From JBHHZI01 sp046757965 (GTDB lineage Bacteria > Acidobacteriota > Polarisedimenticolia > SMYD01), in contig JBHHZI010000138.1 of NCBI GenBank assembly GCA_046757965.1, forward strand, positions 1-8,729: 8,729 nt of DNA, given 5' to 3'. The position numbers and the translations under genes are program-made. Positions 1 to 6,046 of this stretch are shown one piece after another. The stretch's first letter is position 1; each line of letters opens with the position of its first letter. The notes below the pieces were generated by a model, which was not told the origin of the DNA, ran no database searches, and worked only from the letters and a program-made list of their open reading frames with translations.

Positions 1-1123
1 CGCCGAGACGCCGGCGCAGAATCCGATCCGATGCAAGGCGAGCCAGCCCGTCCGCGAGCGCCTCTGCGCTGCCGGGCGGCACGAGCCATCCGGTCCTGCC
101 GTGCTCGATCACCTCCGAGATCTGGCCGATGCGGCTGGCGATGACCGCCCGGCCGGCGCCCATGTACTCGAAGACCTTCAGGGGTGAGAAGTAGAAGTCG
201 TCCGAGTGCGGATACGGCGCCACCGCCACGTCGAACAGGGCGAGGTGATCGGGAATCGTTTCATGAGGAACCCCACCGGCCAGATGGACCCGGTCCGACA
301 GTCCGTGCTCGGCACAGAACTGCTCGATCCACTCACGCATCGGCCCGTCGCCGACGATGTTCAACCGGGCTCCCGCGTGGCTCCTCGCCAGACGCCGGAA
401 GGCGTCGCACAGCACCTCGATGCCGTGCCACGGTTTCAGGCTGCCGACGAAGCCGACCGTGAACAGGTCACCTGCGGGATGACGGTTCTGGACCGGGCCG
501 ACCAGGCCCGCATCGTAGCCGTTGGGCACCACGGCGATGCGGGCCACGTCCCCACCTTCATCCGCCACGAGCCGTGCCAGCGTGGGAGACACCACGACCA
601 GCCGATCCGCCTGCTCGAACACCTCGCAGCGGATCGCTTGCGCCACGCCGACGAGACCGATATGCCGGAATCGGCGGGTCTCCTCCACCAGAGGCGCATT
701 CACCTCGAGTAACAGCGGCACATGCAGCCGCGCGGCGAGACGAGCCCCCCCGAACGACCACAGGGAATAGCGCTCGATGAGCGCGTCGAACGGACGCCGG
801 GCATGATCCGCCTCGACGGACCGCTCGAGTGACTCGTTCAGGCACAGCGCGCTGATTTCCCGGCGCTGCAGGACGGCCCGCTCCGGGTCCGTCATGGCGG
901 CGGCGATGCGGTCCGCAAGACGCGCCGAGAACGGCTCGACTCTCACCGGAAAAACCCTGACCGGGCGGGCGGCGTCGTTCGCCTCTCCACCGCGGGCCAC
1001 GAAGCAGGTGACGTCGTGACCGGCGGCTGCGAGCGCGCCGGTCACCGCCCTCACATGGACCGAGGCTCCCTTCGTCCCGGCCCACGGAATGCCGCTGTCG
1101 ATGTTGATGTAGGCCAGACGCAT
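1..1123 (-). CDS. GT4-type glycosyltransferase, C-terminus cut by window edge
   Basis: This gene reads leftwards from ATG at 1123-1121 and stays open to base 1, giving 374 codons. GT4 enzymes are usually about 370-420 residues, so perhaps only a few tens of residues are missing. The N-terminal Rossmann half starts MRLAYINIDSGIPWAGTKGA and continues into SVHVRAVTGAL, the usual 'GxSVHV' acceptor-side loop. The C-terminal half has VVPNGYD, TVGFVGSLKPWHGI, LNIVGDGPM and SPLKVFEYMGAG (from residue 313, with Glu319). These are typical of GT-B enzymes that transfer a sugar from a nucleotide-sugar donor. The first Glu of the classical EX7E motif is not present; Asp308/Asp309 lie nearby, as in the common 'FYFSPLK.FEYM' subgroup. 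No signal peptide or membrane helix is visible, so it should be cytosolic or peripheral. The start lies one base after the stop of the upstream glycosyltransferase, which suggests translational coupling. Donor, acceptor and product are unknown. The family call is firm; the pathway is not. Confidence 0.93.
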   Translation of the reverse strand, partial: MRLAYINIDSGIPWAGTKGASVHVRAVTGALAAAGHDVTCFVARGGEANDAARPVRVFPVRVEPFSARLADRIAAAMTDPERAVLQRREISALCLNESLERSVEADHARRPFDALIERYSLWSFGGARLAARLHVPLLLEVNAPLVEETRRFRHIGLVGVAQAIRCEVFEQADRLVVVSPTLARLVADEGGDVARIAVVPNGYDAGLVGPVQNRHPAGDLFTVGFVGSLKPWHGIEVLCDAFRRLARSHAGARLNIVGDGPMREWIEQFCAEHGLSDRVHLAGGVPHETIPDHLALFDVAVAPYPHSDDFYFSPLKVFEYMGAGRAVIASRIGQISEVIEHGRTGWLVPPGSAEALADGLARLASDRILRRRLG

Positions 1124-1124
1124 G

Positions 1125-2420
1125 TCACGGCCCGCCTGGAATTCCGGCGACGCGGCCGGCGGCGAGGCGGCCATCCGGAGTTCCCGCCCGGTATCTCCGC
1201 GCAAAGAGATCCTGAAGTGCACGCCACACCTGTCCGGCCCCGTCGGTGGCAAACACCCGGCGCGGCAGGCGCGGCGACGTCCGCAGCAGGTCCAGGCGAC
1301 GCACCACGGCCGCCGCCAGCCGGCCCCGGCCCATGTCGTCGGGGTGCAGCAGCTCGATGTGCGCATGCTGCCGGGCAAGGCACCGGGCCCGCACGAGCTG
1401 TTCCACCCGCGGCGTGACCCGCGGCACCACCAGGGCGTCGATCCCGCAGGCCATCACCTCGACCACGGTGTTGTAGCCCCCCATACAGACCACCAGGTCG
1501 GCGCGACCGTACAGCCGCGCAAGATCCGGCTCGAAGTCCACGATCGTCACGTCGAACCGGTTCGCCGCCAGCGCGCGGATCTTCTCGCGCTTGCCGCGGC
1601 TCATCAGTGGTCCGGTGATCAGGAGAGAATCGAAGCCCGCATCGGCGCCCAGGCCGCTCAGGCCCCGGAGATAGGTCTTCAGCAGCCGGTTCCCGTCGCC
1701 GCCGCCGCCCACGGTGACCACGACGAACGGGCGGCCGGAGGATGGCCCCCGGGAGGCCGCGCGGGCAGCCGGCGTCAGGCGGCGGCTGATGTAGCCGACC
1801 TCCACGAGGCGCCGCTCCACGTCGGCGGGCAGAGCGTAGCGGGACACCGGGTCGAACACCCGGCGGTCCCCGTAATAGAGGATGGAGTCGTAGTAGCGCC
1901 GCAGGATCTCCACGGTTCCGTGCGCGTCCCAGTCGCGCCGGACACGGGCCGGATCGTCGATGATGTCGCGCAGGCCGAGCACGAGGATGGCCCGGCCATG
2001 CCACTCGTCAAGCAGCGGGAGCAGCTCGCCACCCAGCCCGGTCGGCGTGTGATCGGCGAGCACCACGTCCGGACGGAATGCCGCCGCACTCTGCCTGATG
2101 AGCTGGGAGCGCCAGCGAACCAGATAGTCGAGATCCAGGGGCAAGCTGCGGCTGCAGTAGGCCCCGTCTCCCCCCTTGCTGGCCGAGGGGAGCTTCACGT
2201 AGTCGAACCGGCCGGGTAACTCGAAGAGATGTGACCGGGGTGAGCCGGTGACGGCGAGGATCGACACCTCCGGATCGAGCTCCAGGATGCGCTCGGCGAT
2301 GCTCAGGTTGCGCCGGAAGTGCCCCAGGCCGTAGGAATCATGGCTGTACATCAGAATGCGCCGGATCCGGTCCCCGGACACATCGGGCCGCCGCCTGCCA
2401 CTGAATAGGGTCTGTTGCAT
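1125..2420 (-). CDS. MurG-like GT-B glycosyltransferase (predicted glycosyltransferase family)
   Basis: A 431-residue protein if translated from ATG 2420-2418. The N-terminus has ILMYSHDSYGLGHFRRN with the GLGH loop at residues 31-34, which corresponds to the G-x-G-H loop of MurG/GT28-like enzymes. The C-terminal half has VVCMGGYNTVVEVMACG (Gly314, Gly315, Asn317, Glu321) followed by ALVVPR, the nucleotide-sugar binding region. This architecture matches the uncharacterised 'predicted glycosyltransferase' family (COG4671-like), not MurG itself. Start choice: an in-frame ATG at 2528 would add 36 low-complexity, Arg/Gly-rich residues and overlap the divergent gene, so I prefer 2420. A shorter start at 2351 would remove residues just before the GLGH loop. 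No good Shine-Dalgarno sequence precedes any of these starts. No membrane helix is seen. It is the first gene of a two-gene unit with the GT4 enzyme, so the two probably make successive sugar transfers. The acceptor is unknown. Confidence 0.9.
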   Translation of the reverse strand: MQQTLFSGRRRPDVSGDRIRRILMYSHDSYGLGHFRRNLSIAERILELDPEVSILAVTGSPRSHLFELPGRFDYVKLPSASKGGDGAYCSRSLPLDLDYLVRWRSQLIRQSAAAFRPDVVLADHTPTGLGGELLPLLDEWHGRAILVLGLRDIIDDPARVRRDWDAHGTVEILRRYYDSILYYGDRRVFDPVSRYALPADVERRLVEVGYISRRLTPAARAASRGPSSGRPFVVVTVGGGGDGNRLLKTYLRGLSGLGADAGFDSLLITGPLMSRGKREKIRALAANRFDVTIVDFEPDLARLYGRADLVVCMGGYNTVVEVMACGIDALVVPRVTPRVEQLVRARCLARQHAHIELLHPDDMGRGRLAAAVVRRLDLLRTSPRLPRRVFATDGAGQVWRALQDLFARRYRAGTPDGRLAAGRVAGIPGGP

Positions 2421-2422
2421 GT

Positions 2423-2458
2423 CCTGTTGGTCCCGCCGGTGACCGGTCACGGAACAGG
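2423..2458. promoter_or_regulatory. Candidate operator: 12-base palindrome with CCTGTT/AACAGG arms
   Basis: The 89-base divergent region between the glycosyltransferase gene and the permease gene holds a perfect palindrome, GTGACCGGTCAC, at 2439-2450. It lies inside a looser inverted repeat, CCTGTT (2423-2428) and AACAGG (2453-2458). The two are not centred on the same point (about 4 bases apart). CTGTTG is also repeated directly at 2412-2417 and 2424-2429. A dyad in a short divergent region is a typical place for a regulator to bind. No regulator gene is in the window and the site matches no operator that I can name. Confidence 0.4.
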
Positions 2459-2491
2459 TTTTTTGCCGGTGGCCTGCGGCGATGTTCCGCG

Positions 2492-2500
2492 TGGTACGCT
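2492..2500 (+). promoter_or_regulatory. Weak extended -10 element for the permease gene
   Basis: TGGTACGCT resembles an extended -10 element (TGn followed by a hexamer with three matches to TATAAT). No convincing -35 hexamer lies at 16-18 bases; TTGCCG at 2463-2468 is too far away. If used, transcription would start a few bases before the ATG at 2510 and the mRNA would be nearly leaderless. That would fit the lack of a Shine-Dalgarno sequence there. This is a weak call. Confidence 0.22.
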
Positions 2501-2509
2501 CGCCGCCGC

Positions 2510-4093
2510 ATGGACCGCCCGGGCACATGGCGCAGCATCTGGCTGGCGATGCGGTCCTGGCGCACCGCCTCGGTGGCCCTCCTGTCGTTCTCGTCGGGCC
2601 TTCCCCTCGGCCTGGTCTGGATCGCCATCCCGGACTGGATGCGCTCCGCCGGGGTGGACATCCGCGTCGTGGGGCTGATCACCCTGGCGCAGCTCCCCTG
2701 GACGTTCAAGCTCATCTGGTCGCCGCTGATGGACCGCTACCGTCCGCCGTTCGGCGGCCGTCGACGGGGATGGGCCCTGATCTTCCAGGTGGGTCTGTTC
2801 GCGTGCACGCTGGGTCTCGCCGGCGTGGGGCACCACCCGGAGACGCCCTGGGTGGTGGCCGCCCTGGCCCTGGCCATGGCGTTCGCCTCGGCGTCCCAGG
2901 ACATCGCCATCGATGCCTACGCGGTGGACGTGCTGCACGAGGACGAGCAGGGCGTGGTGGTCGGCGCCCGCGTCGGGATCTACCGGGCCGCCATGTACGT
3001 GGCCGGCGGGCTCTCCATCACACTCGCCGGACAGATCGGCTGGCCCCTGGTGAATGGACTGCTGGCCGCGATGTACCTGCCGATGATGGCGATCACCTGG
3101 TTCGCCCCCGAGCCGGACATCACCCCGCAGCCGCCGCGGACACTCACCAAGGCGGTCTGGGAGCCGTTCCTCGGTTTCCTGGCACGCCACCGGGCGCTGG
3201 AGATTCTCGCCTTCGTCTTCTTCTACAAGTTCGCCGACAACCTTGCCCAGGGTCTGCTGCGCCCGTTTCTCGTCGACAAGGGGTACTCCAGCTTCGACCG
3301 CGGCCTGGCGCTGGGAACCGTCGGCTTCGTGACGGTCCTGGCGGGGACCTTCCTCGGTGGGCTCCTGACCAGTTCGATGGGCCTGGGACACTCCCTCTGG
3401 ATCTTCGGCTTCCTGCAGATCTTCTCCAACCTGGGCTACATCGTCATTGACCGCCTGCCGGCGGTGAACCGGATGCTGATGTATTCAGCCACGGGATTCG
3501 AGAGCTTCACGCAAGGTCTGGGGACGGGAGCGTTCTCCGTGCTGCTCTTGCGCATGACCCAGAAGCGGTTCTCCGCCACGCAGTACGCCCTGTTCTCGAG
3601 CCTGTTCGCCCTGCCGCGCCTGGTGGCCGGGCCGATGAGTGGTTTCGCCGTCGATGCGGTGGGGTGGGAGCCGTTCTTCTGGGGCACCCTGCTGGCCGGT
3701 GTGCCCGGCATGGTCATGTTGCAGCGGTTCGCGCCGCTCGGGGTGCGTGAACCTCGATTCAGTGTCGAGCCTCCTGCCCACGACCGGCACCCGCTGGGTG
3801 TGGCCGCGCTGTGGGGGCGCGGTCTGGCCGGGGCGCTGGTCGGCGGCACCGTCGGAGCGGTCTCCATGGCCGTGCTCTCCGCCCTGAAAGCGATTCATGT
3901 CGACACCGCATCGGCGTTCGATCCCGGTGGGCATCTGGCGACCCTCCTGTGGCCGGAATCGGCGGCGGGATGGTTCGAGATCGCCGGCCTGCTGGTCTTC
4001 GCGGCCATCTGCGGCCTGGCCACGGCAGCGGTGGCCGCGGCCCGCCATGGCGCCGCGGATGCCGCAGTTGCCGGTCCGCCGCGGCAGACCTAG
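2510..4093 (+). CDS. AmpG-like MFS permease
   Basis: A 527-residue polytopic membrane protein of the major facilitator superfamily. It carries the AmpG hallmarks in order: FSSGLPLGL at 27-35 in the first helix, the loop WSPLMDRY at 70-77 followed by a GRRRGW basic patch (83-88, motif A-like), and SQDIAIDAYAVD at 129-140. About a dozen hydrophobic helices follow. After a polar loop near residues 410-430, two more hydrophobic stretches (roughly 430-455 and 485-515) end the protein. Known AmpG imports anhydro-muropeptides across the inner membrane for peptidoglycan recycling and is about 490 residues long. The related SLC33-type acetyl-CoA transporters share the same signatures, so the substrate here is open. 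The start at 2510 has no Shine-Dalgarno sequence; an internal ATG at 2549 is an alternative. It is divergent from the glycosyltransferase pair and ends 9 bases before the next gene, so the two are probably co-transcribed. Confidence 0.9.
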   Translation: MDRPGTWRSIWLAMRSWRTASVALLSFSSGLPLGLVWIAIPDWMRSAGVDIRVVGLITLAQLPWTFKLIWSPLMDRYRPPFGGRRRGWALIFQVGLFACTLGLAGVGHHPETPWVVAALALAMAFASASQDIAIDAYAVDVLHEDEQGVVVGARVGIYRAAMYVAGGLSITLAGQIGWPLVNGLLAAMYLPMMAITWFAPEPDITPQPPRTLTKAVWEPFLGFLARHRALEILAFVFFYKFADNLAQGLLRPFLVDKGYSSFDRGLALGTVGFVTVLAGTFLGGLLTSSMGLGHSLWIFGFLQIFSNLGYIVIDRLPAVNRMLMYSATGFESFTQGLGTGAFSVLLLRMTQKRFSATQYALFSSLFALPRLVAGPMSGFAVDAVGWEPFFWGTLLAGVPGMVMLQRFAPLGVREPRFSVEPPAHDRHPLGVAALWGRGLAGALVGGTVGAVSMAVLSALKAIHVDTASAFDPGGHLATLLWPESAAGWFEIAGLLVFAAICGLATAAVAAARHGAADAAVAGPPRQT

Positions 4094-4102
4094 CTTCCCT
4101 AC

Positions 4103-4405
4103 ATGAAGGATGGACGCGGATCGGCGCTGAGCGGCCTGGGGATGATCGGCACACTGATCGTCCTCGCCATCGTGCTCCTGCTGGCGGCCCGGGCCTGGCA
4201 ATCGATGGCGCCGGCAGCTCTCGACGTGACGTCGGCCGCGCCGGCGGACGTCGAGGCCACCGCCGGACCCGATGGCGTTCCCTCGCCCGGCCATCTACCG
4301 GACCTCGACGAGATGCGCCAGACCACGGCGACCCACACCCAGGACGTGCAGGACGCCCTGCGCCAGATCGACGGCGACCCGGCAGCCGGTTCGCGGCCGC
4401 ACTGA
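4103..4405 (+). CDS. Small single-pass membrane protein of unknown function
   Basis: A 100-residue reading frame that I do not recognise. The N-terminus is short and basic (Lys2, Arg5). One strongly hydrophobic segment follows at about residues 12-29 (GMIGTLIVLAIVLLLAA). A polar, Ala/Asp/Pro-rich tail of about 70 residues follows, with a probably helical end (DEMRQTTATHTQDVQDALRQ). Third codon positions are almost all G or C, as in the neighbouring genes, which supports real coding. It begins 9 bases after the permease stop on the same strand, so it is probably the last gene of that unit. No cysteine is present, so it is not a lipoprotein or haem protein. It could be a small partner of the permease or an unrelated membrane-anchored protein. 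An internal ATG at 4142 would remove the basic N-terminus. Confidence 0.7.
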   Translation: MKDGRGSALSGLGMIGTLIVLAIVLLLAARAWQSMAPAALDVTSAAPADVEATAGPDGVPSPGHLPDLDEMRQTTATHTQDVQDALRQIDGDPAAGSRPH

Positions 4406-4465
4406 TCGATCCGCCGGCGTCCCGCCGGCATTCACCCCGCGACGGAAGTGACGCGGCCCGCCTGC

Positions 4466-4494
4466 TTGCTTCGGAAACGAGCCTGAAGTAGCTT
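4466..4494 (+). promoter_or_regulatory. Possible sigma70-type promoter of the molybdoenzyme operon
   Basis: TTGCTT (4466-4471) and TAGCTT (4489-4494) are separated by exactly 17 bases in the least GC-rich part of the 168-base gap before the iron-sulfur gene. Each hexamer has three or four matches to consensus. Transcription would start near 4501, inside or at the edge of the hairpin at 4497-4514. No binding site for a known redox regulator such as FNR is evident. Confidence 0.33.
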
Positions 4495-4496
4495 AC

Positions 4497-4514
4497 CGGC
4501 CGGACCGCCGGCCG
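4497..4514 (+). other. GC hairpin before the molybdoenzyme operon
   Basis: CGGCCGG, loop ACCG, CCGGCCG: a perfect 7-base-pair all-GC stem with a 4-base loop, 60 bases before the GTG start at 4574. No T-run follows, so it is not a classical intrinsic terminator. It could halt transcription from the upstream genes, form a 5' leader structure, or be a chance product of base composition. CCGCCGGC within it also occurs at 4411-4418 and 4422-4429. The rest of the 4406-4573 gap holds no other feature that I can support. Confidence 0.4.
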
Positions 4515-4573
4515 TTCAGCAGGGGGCCGTCCGCCTTCCCGACGAGTGGATCCGACCCACCGGGTCATGAAAC

Positions 4574-6046
4574 GTGCAATACGGCTTTCTGATCGACCAC
4601 CGATCCTGCATCGGATGTCACGCCTGCACGGTCGCGTGCAAGGCGGAAAACGACGTGCCGGTGGGCAACTTCCGGACCTGGGTGAAATATGCCGAGACAG
4701 GGCGCTTCCCGGACATCCGGCGGCATTTTGCCGTGCTGCGCTGCAATCACTGCACGAACGCCCCGTGCGTCACGATCTGTCCGGTCAACGCGCTGGAGAA
4801 GCGCACCGACGGCATCGTCGATCTCGACCGCGAGGCGTGCATCGGCTGCCGCGCATGCATGCAGGCCTGCCCGTACGACGCCATCTATCTCAATGAAGAC
4901 CACGGTGCGGTGGAGAAATGTCATTTCTGCGCCCACCGGATCGAGGGCGGCCTCGACCCTGCCTGCGTTGTCGTCTGCCCGACCCACGCCATCGTGCACG
5001 GCGACCTCCATGACCCGGCCAGCCGCATCAGCCGCATGGTCAGCGAACTCGACACCGAGGTCAGGCGGCCGGAGCAGGAGACCGATCCCAACGTGCATTA
5101 CGTCGGTCATGAGCCGTCCATGCTGGCGCCGGGATCGGCGGCACGTCCGAGCATGTACATGTTCAGCGACCGGCCGGCGGCCAAACCGGACGCCTGGCCG
5201 GAGGGAGCGCCGGTGGAGACTGACAACACCACGGTGCTCGACGTCGGCCACCACATCGAGTGGCGCTGGCCCGTCGCTCTCTACCTGGTGACCAAGGGAA
5301 TCGCCGCCGGGGCGGCCATGCTGGCCCCGTTCGTCGCCGTCCTGGGTGTCACCGGCCTCGCGGCCCGGTATCTGCCGGAGATCCTGGCCCTCGTGTTCAC
5401 CGGTGTGACGACGGTCCTGCTGGCCGGCGATCTCGGCCGGCCCCTGGCATTCTTCCGGGTGCTGACACGGCCCAACTGGTCGAGCTGGCTGGTGAAGGGC
5501 GCCTGGGTGCTGACCGGTTTCGCCGCCCTGGAAACGGTGACACTGCTGGCGCGCCTCGCGGGCCTCGACCTGCTGGCCGACGGGCTGCGCTGGGCGGGTC
5601 TGCCGGCCGGGGGGCTGGCGGCCGGCTACACGGCCCTGCTTCTCGCCCAGTGCGAGGGACGGGACCTCTGGCAAGGCCCCTGGGTCATGTCCCATCTCCT
5701 GGTGCAGGCGGTGCTCGCCGGGTCCGCCTCCCTTCTGATGTTCGCCCCGGCCGCCGACCGGATGCAGTTCCTCTTCGTGGTCGCCGCCACGGCGCATGTC
5801 CTGCTCGCCGCCGGCGAGCGGTTACGGACCCATGACACGGCCAACGCCCGTCAGGCGGCCGCGTTTCTCGGGACCGTGCGCCTCGGGCGATCCCGGGCGT
5901 ACCGGGACGCTCTCCTGCTCGGCGGCATCGGTGCCGCGCTCTGTGCCCTGTTCGCTCCGGTCCTGGTTGCCGCTGCCGCCCTGCCCGGTCTGTATCTTTA
6001 CGAGTGGGCGTTCATCCGCGCCGGCCAGCTTCCACCTCTCTCATGA
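4574..6046 (+). CDS. Fused four-cluster ferredoxin / NrfD-type quinone-binding membrane subunit
   Basis: A 490-residue fusion of the electron-transfer and membrane subunits of a CISM-type oxidoreductase. Residues 1-140 hold sixteen cysteines in four groups: C12-C15-C18-C22, C57-C60-C65-C69, C89-C92-C95-C99 and C116-C119-C131-C135. This is the full ligand set for four [4Fe-4S] clusters, as in PsrB/DmsB/NrfC. A polar linker of about 90 residues follows. From about residue 230 to the end there are about eight hydrophobic helices of the NrfD/PsrC type, including YLVTKGIAAGAAML, LAGDLGRPLAFFRVL and the C-terminal EWAFIRAGQLPPLS. Such subunits exchange electrons with membrane quinones. The start must be GTG at 4574: an in-frame TGA lies at 4568-4570 and the first ligand is already Cys12. 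No Shine-Dalgarno sequence or signal peptide is visible, so the cluster domain should lie in the cytoplasm. The stop overlaps the catalytic-subunit start by four bases (ATGA). The two subunits are separate genes in most described CISM operons. Confidence 0.93.
   Translation: MQYGFLIDHRSCIGCHACTVACKAENDVPVGNFRTWVKYAETGRFPDIRRHFAVLRCNHCTNAPCVTICPVNALEKRTDGIVDLDREACIGCRACMQACPYDAIYLNEDHGAVEKCHFCAHRIEGGLDPACVVVCPTHAIVHGDLHDPASRISRMVSELDTEVRRPEQETDPNVHYVGHEPSMLAPGSAARPSMYMFSDRPAAKPDAWPEGAPVETDNTTVLDVGHHIEWRWPVALYLVTKGIAAGAAMLAPFVAVLGVTGLAARYLPEILALVFTGVTTVLLAGDLGRPLAFFRVLTRPNWSSWLVKGAWVLTGFAALETVTLLARLAGLDLLADGLRWAGLPAGGLAAGYTALLLAQCEGRDLWQGPWVMSHLLVQAVLAGSASLLMFAPAADRMQFLFVVAATAHVLLAAGERLRTHDTANARQAAAFLGTVRLGRSRAYRDALLLGGIGAALCALFAPVLVAAAALPGLYLYEWAFIRAGQLPPLS

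Noticed and set aside
1122..2219. A 365-codon open frame on the plus strand opposite the MurG-like glycosyltransferase gene
   Set aside because: It shadows a gene with clear GT-B motifs. Its composition is biased and I see no recognisable fold or start signal.
1125..2420. Calling the minus-strand GT-B gene murG
   Set aside because: It shares the GxGH and C-terminal nucleotide-sugar motifs in general form only, is longer than typical MurG, and has no mur/fts gene beside it.
2421..2528. Upstream extension of the MurG-like glycosyltransferase to ATG 2528
   Set aside because: The added residues show no family motif, would overlap the divergent permease start, and would place the palindrome and both promoters inside coding sequence.
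4413..4429. Intrinsic terminator after the small membrane protein (GCCGGC-GTCCC-GCCGGC)
   Set aside because: The 6-bp stem is not followed by a T-run, and such short GC stems are frequent in this base composition.
4567..4569. ATG just before the iron-sulfur gene as its start
   Set aside because: It is out of frame with the cysteine-motif frame; the in-frame start is GTG at 4574.
4565..5797. A 410-codon minus-strand frame opposite the iron-sulfur/NrfD gene
   Set aside because: The opposite strand holds all sixteen cluster cysteines and NrfD helices in order; the antisense translation is Gln/Gly/His-rich without motifs.
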